Source: Narthecium ossifragum (taxonomy: Eukaryota; Streptophyta; Magnoliopsida; Dioscoreales; Nartheciaceae). Taken from it: DNA of 64,000 nt. The translations under genes were made by a program, and so were the position numbers. Shown piece after piece: positions 46,122 through 60,600 of the stretch. How positions within the stretch are numbered: the first letter of the stretch is position 1; each line of letters starts with the position of its first letter. Below the pieces are notes generated by a model. That model had not been told where the DNA came from and searched no databases. It saw only the letters and a program-made list of their open reading frames with translations. The stretch lies in NCBI GenBank assembly GCA_963920575.1, contig OY986968.1, forward strand, positions 26,976,129 through 27,040,128, written 5' to 3'.

Positions 46122-48968
46122 ATGGCTCTCTGGGGAACCCCAGGCGCTCTTCTCTCCGGCTTGCCTGGGAATCCCCGGCCGGTTCGATTGTCTTCTTTCG
46201 CAGTTGCACCAAAGTTTGCAGATCTTAGTCGCAGGAGACCAATCTCGATTCGAGCCAGCTCTGTTTCAGGTGATGGGTGTTCTTATTTCCTTCTACTGCA
46301 TGCGAGATTGGTTTCTCATTTCTTTTGATTTTTGTATGCCATACTTGATTGGGGAATCTATTGGATGATGCTAATTGCTTACCTGTTGTGATCTTGGAAG
46401 AAAAGGAGGTTTTTTTTTTTTTGCATTTTGTTGAAATTAGATCGATACCCATTTCGTGCTAGCGTTTGTATTGGTTTTAAATTAAGTTGTCCGAGTAGAT
46501 GCGCAAGAAACTAGCGATTGCTTTTTGTCAATCTCAATCTCAGAAAGAAGCCCTCATGGAAATCCTGACTTTGGTTTGTTCAAAAGGAGTGGCTGATTTG
46601 AATCTGTCGGTTTGGGATTTCTATGGTGGATTAATTGCAAAACTGGATCCCATGTTTTGTTGTGTGATTGAGTTTTATATTCTCTTATGCTTCTCGGATG
46701 ATCACTTTCCTCCGTTGTAGTAATTGAAATTTTGCCTTTCTTGAAACATGAGACTACTGATGCATGATAACTAACTTCTGATCTCTTTCGATATTTTACA
46801 CTTGCAAGTGCTGTTGACAGAAAAGTTTTTATATCCCTTCCCGTTACAAAACTTTTGGTTTCTCATGCTAGAGACAGATGTTTACAGTTCCCAAATTAGG
46901 AGAATTCGTGCTCAATCGGAGGTCATAATTAGAGGGAAAGATAGGATGCCGTGAATTTTGATCATAAAATGTGCATTTTAAGCCTAGAGTGGGATAAACT
47001 CTTGGGGCTTTGAATTTTGCCTTATCTGGTCAAATTGTTGATTACATCTAGTTTAACCTGACTACATGTTTCCATCTTAATAAGCAGTTTAAATCTTGTC
47101 TTAGGCTTTGAGTTGGGTCAAAATTGGATTGCCACTGTGAATATATAGCTTGGGGCCTGTGAAGGTCTTATGCTACTTCAAAAAGATAGAAGATACACCA
47201 TTTTTGTTTGTCATGGAGTTTGGGTATATGGTCTTTGTGCATTTTATTTTTTCTTTGATGAATTTGTGATTATGTAGCACTGATCTCTGATCCATCTTGG
47301 GGCCTATTTAATAGGAACATTGACCAACTACTAACCTGTTGCCTCTGTGAGGATCAATCTTCAAGTATCATGTCAGGGCCATAAAGCTGAAAGATAAATT
47401 GTTCGTCTGAATAAAATGGTTTTACATATGCACTTCTGTAGGAGACTGGAAGTGAAATCATCAACATTCTCCCTCAATATTACTTATAATTGTACACCTC
47501 AAGTTGTTGGTGACCTTTCAGCAAAGGCTATTAGCCTTCACTTGCAAGGGATGCTTTTGCTTTCTGCTCATTATTTTTTTTCGACTTTCGGGACTTTATT
47601 AAGAATTCATCCTCCCAAGCGGATATTGAGTGCATGTTCAGATTTATGGGTCCCTTTCCGCTTTTAATTAAGCCTTCTGCACTTGAACAATTTTCAGCTG
47701 TGAGTGTATGATTTTTTCCTCCTGCTGTGGGTCTTCTAGCATAGCTGTTCCAAATGCATGATCTGAATTTTCCAAATGCACAATCTGATTCTAGTAGTAT
47801 GAGTAGTCACTGTATCACGTATTGTTTTACTTCTAGAACTCATATTAACACCTTCGATGTCTCATCAGTGCCAAGTTCTGGGAGCGTTGCTCCTCCTATA
47901 TCCTTGTCTGAGAAGGCGTTGAAGCATCTAACTAGGATTCAGTCTGAGCGGGATGAAGATTTGTGTTTGAGGATTGGTGTCAAGCAAGGCGGCTGCTCTG
48001 GCATGTCATATACTATGGATTTTGAGAACAGGGCCAATGCAAATCCAGATGACTCGATTATAGAGTGCGATGGGTTCACAATTGGTATGTTTTTCTCCTA
48101 TCCTTTGTACTTTTGTATCTCATTAAATAGGAAAGTTGTTGTACAATTTTTGATGATCCACATGTTCATACTACCTCAAATAATAATCTATGACGTATGC
48201 AGATATTTTCAGTCATTTGAATCATTTGTGCATGTATCTGTGTGTAATGGGATTAGTTCTTTACATTAAATCATGCCATTTTCTCTGGTAATAAGCTACA
48301 GAACAAGAACGAAACTTATATGAATGTTCTGATAAAAGAGTGTTTCACAGCCAGCAAATCCAGTCACAGCACCAGTGTTTGCAGCCTCTAAAGGATCTGT
48401 TTACATGTAGTTTAAGAATTCACAGAATGGAAGGATATGCTTTTAAGAGGAGAAAAATGGTTGCATCACTTCCTAAAATGCAAGCAACAGAGGTTTAAAA
48501 CAAGTAATGGAGGCATTCATCATTTCTGATGCTTTACATGTTTATGAATGAGCATATCTCAATGTGCAAAACCCTTATTGCATTATGTACATGAACTGTT
48601 ATTGGGAAGTTGGGTTTCAGGCTGTTCTTTCTTAAGGTTGGCTTTCTGATTGACAATGATTTGAAGTGCTCAGGAAGAAATTAAGCAGATAAGTAGAAAA
48701 GAATGTTCTAAGGCAGCATCTTTTTCCACCCTCCAGAACCTAGTTAGCCTGTTTGTTGCATTATGTTTGCTGCAAGTTTTTTCTTTTTCCTAGATTGTGA
48801 ACTCCATTTTGTTTGCTGCTCTCTTTTGCAGTTTGTGATCCCAAAAGCCTTCTCTTTATATACGGCATGCAGCTGGATTTCAGTGATGCCCTCATCGGTG
48901 GAGGCTTCTCTTTCAAGAACCCAAACGCAACAAAAACCTGCAGTTGTGGCAAATCTTTCGGAACTTAA
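46122..48968 (+). CDS. Plastid iron-sulfur cluster assembly protein IscA/SufA
   Basis: Three exons: 46122-46269, 47869-48084 and 48832-48968, 166 residues. The first 48 residues are rich in Ser, Arg, Pro and Ala with few acids, fitting a chloroplast transit peptide. The mature A-type scaffold/carrier domain starts at about [20 protein letters not shown]. The three conserved cysteines are present: Cys92 in GGCSGMSY, and Cys158 and Cys160 in the C-terminal CSCGKSF. A-type proteins bind an Fe-S cluster or iron and pass clusters to target proteins in the plastid SUF pathway (family knowledge, CpIscA in Arabidopsis). Length is normal. Confidence 0.93.
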
Positions 48969-49588
48969 AATAGCAGTCCCAAAGACAAAATACATGGCAT
49001 AAACACCTCATCTTGCACTAGTTATGTGTATACATAGAAAGGGGACAATCTTGTGTCAAGTGTATCTTTGTTGGTGGGATGATCTATCCACCAGTTACTT
49101 ATATACCTTCAAAAATTTGTGTCAATAACTAGTTTGATCCTTAGACCCGGACACAATAGCGTTTAACTATTTCCAAATGTGGTATATCTTGATGGCTATT
49201 GTTTCACACCTTATATATATATATATAGTCTCTTCACTCTTGCGTCTCTAATCGAGGTTAAAAGGCTCATATATATGGTTGGAGATCCTGACATATGGTT
49301 AAGGGTGTCAATGTGATCCAACCCGAAATGGATTAAAATTATGATCGGAACGCACCATTTACGTCCCAATGGTGAACATGATCCGATTCAATGCAGAACC
49401 CAAACCAAGTTCGGACGGAAGCACGAAAATAACACTTTACTCCTACCTTATCTTCATATTTACAACTCGAAATTAACTTTTACAGTTTACACCCACCTTA
49501 CCTTATAGTTACGGACAAGGAGCTAAGGCCTAAGCTAGTCGATAACCCCGCGAGAGAGCCTCCGGCGACCGTTCGTTGTTACAAGAAA
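48969..49588. other. Spacer between the IscA and DUF1995 genes
   Basis: No gene is seen. A TA microsatellite of about 16 bases lies at 49214-49229. Bases 49520-49588 are GC-richer and probably the 5' UTR of the next gene. Confidence 0.45.
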
Positions 49589-52500
49589 ATGGCAGCCTCT
49601 TCTTCTCCAGCTCTCTGGTGCTCATGTGACCATCGCCGCCGCAGTCGCCACCACCAAACTAACCCTCATATACCTCTCCTCTCCACCCCAGGCATCGCCC
49701 TGCCGTCCAGAGTATCCTCGCGTCCTGCTCGCTGCCCATCACTCGTGCGCGCCAAATTCGAAAAGTTCGACGCCGACGATCCCCCGGTGCCACCTCCCGA
49801 CGATTCCTCGCAGCCCGAGGCAGCGGGGGAGCAAGAACAAGATAGAGAATTGGAAGAAGACAGGTCCGTGCCTTTATCTTCTTTTCATACCTTTACATTA
49901 AAGTAAAAAAAATCAAGATTTTACATTCTGGCATTGATTTGTCTCAGCGACTTGCCTTCGGACTTGGAGGATGCGATAAGGCAGTCGGGCCGAGCGAGCG
50001 CTATGTTCATCTCTTCCGGAGGGATGAGAGCTATAGTGGGTTTGGGCCGTTTTCTTCATAGCTTTTTGTCTTTGTTGTCAAAGATGAGTTATGGCTAAGA
50101 GTTGTGGCTTATAGGTTTTCATATGACTAGCCTTTGCTTCCAGGTTGAACTTTTAATCCCTCAGTTACAGTTTCTTGAAGCTGAAGGTGCTCAGATTGAG
50201 CTGTGGGAGCTGTCAAGAATATTTGTGGAGACACTTAAAGAAGAGACAGGAGCACAGGTATATTTATTCTAGACTATTTCATTCCTAATTTGCTTGATCT
50301 ATCATCTGTTGGCAGGGATGCAGTAATTCTAAGAATCAGAATTAGCTGGTTCTTCAATGTAAGATTCACCTATCAGGAATATTTTCTTTTCCTCTTTTTG
50401 TTTTTTTATGGCATTTATGTTTCATTGGGCTAATATGCTTGGTCCTAAAGTGGCCAAGATGATATACTGATGACATTATGTTTTTCTCGGAATTTGTGCG
50501 GTTATCTTAGATTGTTAGGGTTGTCGAAGAATAACTTTATACTCATCACATAAAGAACGAAAGCACGTTGTAAGTGATGCATAAAGCTGCTGTACAAACT
50601 ACTAATGAAGATTTACATTCCTTGTTCTCGATTAACTTTAGAGGCATTAGCAATCAAAGGTCTTTCTTCAGCTTTATACAGCTTCGCTGTTTCAACCCAA
50701 GTGATAACTCTGCAATTTTAGAGTTGTTTTTAAAGATGCTTGATTCATAAATGACGAGGATTTCAGATAGAAGTGTGCTTTCAGGCGGGCGGGTCTATCG
50801 ATCAAACCTAAAGTATGATATATAATATTCAGTAGTCAATAACTGGAAACCTCGAAGAAATATTTGGCTTGGCTTAAGTGTTATCCTTATGCTCTCAAAT
50901 TATCTTGTTATCCTGTCACTTTCTTACAACATTATTGGGTGTGACTTTCTCATGCAACACTACATGGACCGGAGAAGTTCTAGGAACACATTTAAGGTTT
51001 TCTTCAAGCACATATGCGACAATCAAATGAGTCATGAGCCATCCCTATCTCTAATCTTGTACCAATAGTTTACTCTGTTTTCCCCTTTTCCCTGCGTGGA
51101 ATTTGTTCAATATTTCACTTGTCAGATTGTGCTTCTTAATTGTTGTTAGCAAAAAAAACTGCGCAGTTATTTCTTAGGCAACTATAGAAGCTGACTATTT
51201 AATTCTTTACTTGACTTAGTTCTATCTGCTTTCACACATGGCTGCTTCTTTTCTTAGAGAGTAAGAGCCATATTTCCTGATGCTGGGGCTGCTGCTCTTC
51301 TTAAGCACCAGTGGAGCGATGCCAATTTTGGATTTGCCAGGTGCTGATAGTCCTAGCAAAACTGCTTAACTGTGAAAGTTATCCATCATCTGAAAACTAA
51401 TTATGGCAATTAGGTTGAAAGCTGGAGAGATAATTTGTATAGGAATTAGCTGTAACTGCATGAACTTGATATTTGGTATATGATGATGTTAGACTTTATG
51501 TCCGGTTTGAGCAGTTCAAGGTCTGTCTTATTTGTTATTACACGTCCTTCATTAAATTTTCCACACTTCAATTAATGGATTTCTTAATCTTTTTAAAATT
51601 GCGTTGGGCCTAAAGAAACTCCGACTTTCAGTATGAATAGTCAGCTACTCTACACTCCCTATCTAATGTTAACATTGTAAAAGGAGCAAATTTATTTCGT
51701 GACTATTATCTGTTCATCTGGTTATCTGCAGCAGTCAAGTTAATTTGATCAACTTCTTATATATGCAGCATTCTACATAGAGCTATGATTTGTGATCACA
51801 TCCTGACCTAATGGCTTTGAGTTTTTCGTCCACTTGTTATGCAGCTTAAGTGACCGGAAGCCTGTAGGGGAGGATGATGAGATCATAGTCATGATAGTTC
51901 CTGATTATCAGATGTTGGAATATGTTGAGCGTATTGCTTCTAAGCTTTCAGATGATCCAGTATGTGGCTTATTTGTCAATAAGAAATTTATAATGATCTT
52001 TATTTTACTGGTGTATGATGTCTGACTTTGCATGCACTTTAAGTTATATGCATTCTTCTGTTTTTTAAAAGCAGGGAAAAAAAATCAATAGGAAGCAAGT
52101 TTTATTATGTGCAGTGGGTGATACTAAACAAGTTATTTCTTAGTGCAATGTAGATGCTTAAATCAAGCATTTTGGCGACTTTGCTTCTGTTTTATGCAAT
52201 GCAAGACCTTTTTCCTTGACGTCTCTCAAGCTAAGAAAATTATGGAAACTTTTACGAGACAAAACTGTGAACTTTTGTAATGCAGCTTACGAACTAAGGA
52301 TGATCATTTTCCTCACGCGGAGTTTTTTTTTACTTTATTTATTGTAATCTTATTAGCTGAGGCCACTTGTTATGTGGAATCCACGTCTTGTAAGTGAAGG
52401 TGTTGGTGTTGGTGTCAATGTCCGTAGGCTACGAAGGAACTTCTTAAGGTAAAGCATTCATTCAACTTTTCTAAGAAAGGCAAAGCATACTCTTCTTTTC

Positions 52501-53566
52501 TTTTCTGAATGGTATCATTGTATCCTGTACATGCAGCACTTTCAGTGTTGTTTACTCAATGAAACCGTTGCCAGCGGGTGCGATCTTCAGATGCTATCCA
52601 GGGTGAGAAAAAAGTTTTGTGATTGCACGTCTGGTAGACATCTAACTTATTATTCTTCTCAAAAATAAAAAATAAAACGTCTTGAAAACACATGATTTCT
52701 ACTGCAGATTGTGGAAGGTGTTTTATGATGACAAGAACAGGCCAGGCAGGTATTTGCTAGCGAAAGAACAACCTGGCCGCCCTGATGCAACAGACATTGA
52801 GGTTGGTTGCTGTTAACAAGTCTATTGCCTTTCACATCTCTTTTATTTTCTTCTGCAGTTTCAGACCGTATGGTACATCGTGCTTATAAAAGAAAACTCA
52901 ATACACAAAAGAGAGGGAGAAAGGTGTAGCATAAATGAATTGAAACGGATGAAGGAAAAAAAGCAGTGAACCATATGTTGCTAAACAAAATGCAGACACA
53001 TAAGGAATTGGGGTGGAACAAGGAGCAGGGACTACAAGCTGAAAATAAATTGAGCGGCAAAATATAGCAATCCCTACTTTTAAAAAAATGTGAACTGCCA
53101 GTTCTCTTTGCCTCTTCTCCACACGGAATCTAAAGGATATGAAGTGATAAACTCTGAACAAATTTGATCGACCATTCTAGGATGACACCACTTATAGGGA
53201 CGCCATTCTTTTATCTGATATTTTTCCAGCTAAATTGTTTAGTTTCTTATTGTCATCAAGAACTGATTTCTGTAGGTGTGTTGCTAGGATTCAAAAAATT
53301 GGGGACTTTGTTCTGAATATGAATATACATCGGCAATCTATTTGGAGCATGAGCAACAAATATGTTCGATTTTCTCATGTTTCCAATGCTCTATGCATGC
53401 TTTTGACTTCTTTATGTCAATTTCCATCAATAACTTCTTTTTTCTTCTTATGCAGCTAATATTTGGAGACGTTGCAGAAAACTCCAAGGAAGCTCCATTG
53501 TTTTTAATAAGAGCTGCGGGCATGTTTTCCTCCCTAAACCGGTTCATGAAAGCCATCTCCAGATGA
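49589..53566 (+). CDS. DUF1995 chloroplast protein, LPA3-like
   Basis: Nine exons: 49589-49863, 49948-50035, 50144-50257, 51258-51340, 51845-51959, 52357-52448, 52537-52602, 52708-52801 and 53456-53566, about 345 residues, all phases consistent. The N-terminus is Ser/Arg/His-rich with RPARCPSLVRAKF at its end, as expected for a plastid transit peptide. The DUF1995 domain contains AMFISSGGMRAI, PQLQFLEAEGAQIELWELSR, MIVPDYQMLEYVERI, LVMWNPRLVSEGVGVGVNVR and FLIRAAGMFSSLNRFMKAI. The family includes Arabidopsis LPA3, implicated in CP43 insertion during photosystem II assembly; this protein could be that or a paralogue of unknown role. Exon phasing and length look normal. Confidence 0.85.
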
Positions 53567-54685
53567 TGCTCATGTGGTACTTCTCAACCTCAGTGAGTCT
53601 GTAACGACTTGTTGATGTTATGCAGAGTGACATTTAGATCTTATAGCGGTCATGTAAACGTCCTTCGATGTAAATGAGATGCTGCTGTCCAGAAGTTGTT
53701 ACAGTTGCACAAGAAATGATCAAGAGTGTTTACACTGGAAATGCTCAAAAATGCTTTTTTTCTCCATATGTAGCCAATTCACTGACACATGATGAGTACA
53801 TGACCGGATCGGTCGTCAAATCGTTAGATAAATGTTTCTTCTCCGATTAGGAATTCACCTGGGTAGATCAGAGAATTAGTGTTCAAAACTTTAGAATAAT
53901 AAATCTAGGAGGTTCGGAGTGTCCTCCTCGGCTTACAAGGATGAAGCCTCGGAAAAAGGATGGACGAATTCTTGCCCACGCTTAAGAAAGAGCTTGGAGG
54001 GAAGATGAACAATGATAGCAGAGTTCTCGTGCAGAGACTTTAATCTAGAGGTTTCTATTTGATGAAGCAAAACGTACAGATAATTTATATAAATGGTTGG
54101 TGAAGAAGAATCCAAGTGAAACTAAACGGAGCCCCATCAAATACGAAAGGAAATCAGTCACAATATACACGTGGCATCAGTTGCCACGTCAGCAGTTTAT
54201 ACACTTTTGAGTGATCCCCCACCAAGTCTGGCAGTCTGACTTCTGAAACAAATGCTTTCATGTCCATGCAGTTTAAAAGTCACGGGTTCATAAAATGGGC
54301 AGGCTTGATCTTATCAGATCCTGCCTTAAATCTGTCTGATGGTCAGCTCAATCTTGGTGTCATAAGGTCTAATATTCAGCAGCTTGGATAGCAATCCATT
54401 AAAATTTACTTTAATGTGTTTGTCAAGTGAAAAAACGAATATAGAACACCAAGGTTACCTCGATGACTACAATCAATAAACAGAGGAGGGTATCAGGGGG
54501 GGTGACCTTGGAATCGAAGATCATCGTCCCCATATTACACGAAATAAGATCCCTTCACACGGGAACTCTTAACAATATGTACTAGCATGCACATAGCTTT
54601 TCCACGTTACAGGTATATGTTCTTCGTCTTGGTTAGTCGGGAAGGGGTGACAACAAGAAGTACATGGTGCTTGTTGGGCATATGC
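53567..54685. other. Convergent 3' regions of the DUF1995 and histone deacetylase genes
   Basis: No coding sequence is supported. The first 200 bases should be the 3' UTR of the DUF1995 gene and the last few hundred the 3' UTR of the minus-strand deacetylase gene. The ORF at 53933-54115 (minus) has no family features. Confidence 0.4.
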
Positions 54686-57600
54686 TCACGGTTTTGGGTA
54701 GGCCGGAGCAGCGGCATCTGGCAGTTTGTTCTGGATATCTTGCTCGGTTTTGACGGTGTTAGGTTCATCGACTAACATCGGTCCAGCTTCAGGGTCCTGG
54801 AAACACGAAAGAGACTTCAATGACTCTAGCCATCCTTGTATTTTCTACTTCGCTCAATATGCCCTCAACTAGACTTACCTTGGTAGACGATGCCTCCTCA
54901 GCCATGGTTTCTTCTCCTTTGACATGTTCCACAGCTGCCTTATGAGATTCCTGCAAGTTAATCAGGAAGTGGATCACAGAAAGGAGGAGGTGACATCTTT
55001 GTTAAGCACTCCAAACATACACCATAACTAAAGTAATACAAGATAGCTCCAATCATCTATGATAACTTATCAGGCACTAATCTGTCGTCTTCCTACACAA
55101 ATCTGTCATTTTTCTAGTGAGCAGTTCAGCCTTAAACTCCAGTGGGTATAAGATTAGTAACTAGAAATCCCCTTGGAGAACAATCAGTCCAAGACCTATC
55201 TTCCAAAGATCGGTTAATAACATTTTACTCCCCTCTAATTTCAAAAATTGTCAATTTACACCCTATGTTTTAAAACGTGACAAAATAACCCTTGAATTTG
55301 TCAATGTGGTCGTTTTGGACCCAACCGTCAAACAGAGTTAAGCCGGATGATGGTAAACCAGCTAAATAGGTCACGTGGGTTGCACGCAACCCGGTTTGAC
55401 TGGTTTTGCCCGTCTCTCCTTTATTTGCCCTGTGAAACCGACCTCCAAAACCCTCCGTCGAAGCCACAGCCGCAGCCTCTCTCGTTGCGGCGACGGCCTG
55501 TCCGGCAAGCACATCGTCTCTTCTCTCGTCTTACATAGGCATCAGCTTTGCGGTGTTTTTAGGGTTCCTCACCCGACATTCCCTCTCCCATGTCTCATCA
55601 CTCCAGTCTCGACATTGGATACTCCCTCAAGCTCTTCCAGGCTGAGGACGAGCTCACTCACTTACGTTACCACCGCCGCGAGGACTCCAAGGCCAACGCT
55701 TGAGTCCCGGAGATCTTCTCATCCCACCGCCACCGCCAAGTGTGGCAGCAGGAGGAGAAGCGACTACCTCACGAGACGCCGCTAGTGAGGAGATTGAGTC
55801 CCTCGCCGCCCGTATCGCCGAACTCGAGTGATTTGAGGCCGATCTCAAGGCCTGTGATGATTCGCTCCGCTACGAGGTGAGTGAGCGTGACGAGCTGATC
55901 GAGTTAATGTCCAGGAAGCACGAGGATGGTGGGGTCGAGGCCGAAGACGGCGAAATCCAAGCACTCAAGGGTCGGGTAGCCAATATGGAGCGATCTGAGA
56001 CCGATCTCAAGACGTGCGTCAAGGCTCTCCGCAGCGAGGTGCGCGAACGCGACTATATGCTTGACTTCATGTCGAGGAAGCCGAATGATGTCGGCTGTGG
56101 CGAGGAGGAACTCGAGGCGAGCGAGATAGGGGCTGTAGGTGAAGATCGTGTGCAGAATGGTGTATTTGGGGACTTTTGTCATGGTTTGGAAGGGACCATA
56201 GTAGCAAGAGTTTTCGATGGGTTGGATCCGGTCCCGGAGAGGTCTTTCATGGAAAGGAATACAGAGTTGGATGATATGGACTCTATCTATCGGCAACAGA
56301 ATGGGTTCGGTCGGGATTTTATGGGGGGCGCCGCTGTTGGCTTAGAAGGTGTGGGGCGATGGATCTGGCGGATTGCAGGTATGCTTCTTCTGTAAAATTC
56401 CAGTTACTCATGGGTACTCACGGAGCAAATAAGGGGGGGACGGGTCAAACCGGGTCACGTGTGACGCACGTGACCTATTTAGCCAGTTTACCGTCACTTG
56501 GCTTAATTCTGTTTGACGATTGGGTCCAAAACGACCGCATTGACAAATTCAGGGGCCATTTTGTCACGTTTTAAAACACATGGGGGTAAAGTGATAATTT
56601 TCGAAACTAAAGAGGAGTAAAGTGTTATTAAACCTCCAAAGATTTAGGCACATGAGTGCTCAGCCATGTGTTGAGCACTGCGATGAACTTCCAACGAATC
56701 CAACCAGCTTCCTAAAAGGTATCTATATTGCTCTGGTCTATTTCTATTTCAAAATTCACAGTTCTCTGATGAAAGAAAACTTGTAGGCGGCATCAAGTAA
56801 GAACCTGGTAGTCAAATGGGAAGATCATCGAACTAAAAGTTTGCACAATATGTGATGAGTCTTTAGACACAGTTGCCATGAGTATTTCGCTTAATCACAG
56901 TCACGCTTATCAGGACTGAGGAAAAATATCATCCTACTTAAGAAAATATCGTGTAGTGATCAACTAAGCATTTGTCCCTAAGCACTCCATTAGCATCTGA
57001 ATGTCACAACAGAAAAATCAAATCTCTTTACAAGATAGAATCAAGAATTCCACTCTGACAATTTTCTGCTTAAATAGACTCAAAATTTGCAAGTCTCAAT
57101 GTTTTACATGTATTTAAAGTGCAATGAACAACAAGAAAGTAAACTTAATAAATAAACCCAATCCTACACCCACCAAAGGACATATCACTAAGGAAAATAA
57201 GAGTGGCAAGCTTGTAAATTAAGATATACAATAGAACAAAAAGACATGACATCATACGCATTCATATACTCAGAACAGCATCCTTAAAAGAACAGCTAGA
57301 AATCAAAGTGCAGGAACCTGCAGAAATGACTTTCATACATAGTGAACTTGAAGATTCATGTCATAGAAGCTATTTGTAGTTGTAAACTGCTTTCAAAACC
57401 AAATAACTCGGGCATAAACAATATTTAATTGCAACTTGTCTAAGAAAAAGACCAATTAAGGAAAAGAAGCACCCTTAAGGAAAACCTAACCATATCAATG
57501 CCATAATTATGAATTACTCAACTGATCCCAAGGTTCATCTAAATCCATCAAATGCATTTAAAAAGTTATTTAACTAGATACATTCCAAAGAGCAGCAAAC

Positions 57601-60600
57601 AAACACATACCTGATCTTTTAGCTCATTTACAGCATTTTCCACCTTTACTCTTGCATTCGGGATATTGTTTGGAGAAGGTTTACTGCAGCTAGAGTTGGA
57701 GAATCAGAAGATATCTAAACAGTAGCGGAATGAGAAGTCCAGAAATATAATTACCTTGGTGACTCATCAGGAAGCTTCGGATCATCCAATTCCATATCAG
57801 AATCCACATCGTGTCTTTCCTCTGGATCTTCTTGATCTTCATCTCCCTGCACATTAACCAATTTCTATTATCTATAGAAATGTGCATTACTAAAGTATCT
57901 TTCATAGTCGCTCTCTGTTTTATGACTTTCCAACACTTGAGTAGAAAATTCTGCAGTGTTCTGTTTATGAGAATTCCATCCAACTAATCCGAAAGATAAA
58001 AAAATACATGAACTCTTAAAATTATTTGTCATGTCAGTGGTAAATACTTTGATGATTATTACTCTTGAACCTTCCTTTCCCTGTCACGAATGTTTCAAGC
58101 TTGGAAACCCTCGAAACAAACTCACCCAACCCCAAAGCTTATGTCCATATTGTGGGACTTTAACCCTAGAATTTATTTTTTAGGCAACATTTCTTGAAAT
58201 GGAACAGCCTCATGGAGACTGCGATCAGAATCAAGCTTTTACACATAAAGATGAAAAGGCTACTCAAGAATGCTTTATATACTGTAAAGACAGCTTTTAA
58301 TACTTGATGATAAAAAAAAACAACAAATTCACAAACTTAGACAACAAGACGTGAATTGTTACAACATTTCACATACAAATCTGATGAAGAATGCCTGAAA
58401 TTGTTTCAAGACTTATTTAGCCCATTTTAACATGCATAATTATTTAAGTTGGCTGCGCTTAATCTAGAGATGCTAAATCTTCCTCAAATTACAAAACATA
58501 GGTAATTTAATAGAAGCAACTTACAGTTTCATGATTTACCAATAGTAATTAAATAGCATGAGCTCATAGGGGAGATTAGAGTACACCCGAGTTTCAAAAG
58601 AAACATCTTTTTGAAGTTTAATTTCCGTTAAGTTACCAGCTCTATTGCTCCTTCTCTTAGCTGTCTCAGGAGCTAGCTATCTCAACTCACATCCATCAAA
58701 CTAGACTTGGGGATGGAGCTCACACATCTGACATGCTCCATAATCCAAGAGAGAGTCATAAAGCATAGATAATTATGTAGTTTTTTCTTTCCAAACAATA
58801 TACATGAGTAATTAACCTTGCTGGCTGCAACAGCCATAATGCAACAACAGCAACTTCTTGTTACAATTGGACACTAAAAATTGTTCGATGCACCAAAGGA
58901 TGGTATTTTCTGTGGATAATCAGCTCCATATAGACGATAATGAAAAAAAACTTGCCAAAGACATAGCAGTCAGTACCTCAGCAAAATCAGTATCAGGTGG
59001 TCGTTCCTGAAATTGGACACTCGGAGCATGCCGAAGCTTTGAAAGAATTTCCAGTAGCTTTGTTCTTATATTATCCAACATCTCCCTTGAATTTTTATTC
59101 TCCATATTACTAGGTGCTACATGAAGAGTATAATCTGGACCAAAATATTCGTAGTATTCATGTTGAGGCATCTTGTCATCAATCTCCATACCAAGTGCAA
59201 CCCCTGTCTGCTCAAAAAATTATCATATCATGTGAGTGCATTGGACCAATATATAAAGCATACAGAAATGTATATAGAGAATGAACTTGATGACTTCCAA
59301 AATCCGCGTGAATATTTCTAGATGGAACAGCATATGATTTGCACTTATGTTGGTGAACTGGAAAGGTAAAAACCATTTTCTAGTACATTCATGAACACAC
59401 TAACAAGTTATACAAAAGATAAGGAAAGAAAATTAAAGCAAAAAAATCCACTGTATGATATATCCTTGTCAAAGACAAAGAAAATGAGGAACCAATATAT
59501 GGTTCCTCTATGACAAGAACATCCAGGATTTCCTACAACACAAGATAGAAAACCGAAGTCTTCCAAAAATGACTTAGAACATCTTTGAAGGCAGAAGTTC
59601 TGCTTGCCTTCCATCATGCATATCTATTTCATAAAAATATTGTGAACGTGTTTAGAAGAATGACAGAAATTGAAGGTACTACTGTAAGCAGTATTACAAT
59701 CCACTGGTGCCACATTGCAATATTCCAGAAAAAACTGTGGGTGCGGTGCTATGAATAAATTCACGGCAAGATAGAATTTATGTTTCGCCTGGAAAATATT
59801 AAGTCAATCACACACCAGCAAGTAGAAAATAAAATAGAAAATAGCAACAAAATAGAAGATGATATGATGATGTAGAACAATACCTCATAGCACCAACAAC
59901 GAGCAACATTTCTGATTGTATAACCACCGCCTCCAACAAGCAAAAGTGGTACATTAAAAGATCTCATATATTTCACACACTCTGCATGGCCTTTTATGGA
60001 TAGGTTGAAACAACCCAGCCGGTCTCCTGATAAAGAGTCTGCACCGCACTGGAGCACCACTGCACCAGGCCGGAAAACCTCCATTACTTTCCCCATGATA
60101 GGTTTGAAAAGAGACTGGTAGCTCTCATCATCAATTCCATCATCTAAAGGAACATTTAAAGAGTAGTATTTCCCCTTTCCAAATCCAATATCACGTATGT
60201 CTCCTGTCCCAGGAAAATAATCCCCAAACTTATGAAATGAAACAGTCATCACTCTGTCAGTTGTGTAGAAGGCCTCCTCTACTCCGTCACCATGGTGGAT
60301 ATCGATGTCCACATAAAGAACACGCTGCAAGAAGATAGGAAAGTCATGATAAGCAGATAGAGAAGTAAGAATATCATCACTGCCATACTACTGTAAGTTC
60401 ATGTCCCTCCTACATGTTCACTACAACAATAATAATCTTCTATTTTTCTTCGCAAATACATTAGAATCCTTTTATATCCTATCAGTATTACTCTCTTACC
60501 AACATCTAAACGCTCCTTAACACAGAAAAGAAAGCCATAGCATTTTGATTTTCTCCCAAAGAGCGTAGAGGCTCAGCATAATAAGGGATCATGCACAAAA

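Noticed and set aside
55375..55785. Plus-strand ORF of 136 residues beginning in the MULE left TIR
   Set aside because: It spans the TIR and the captured fragment in the wrong frame; the coiled-coil reading is in another frame from 55590.
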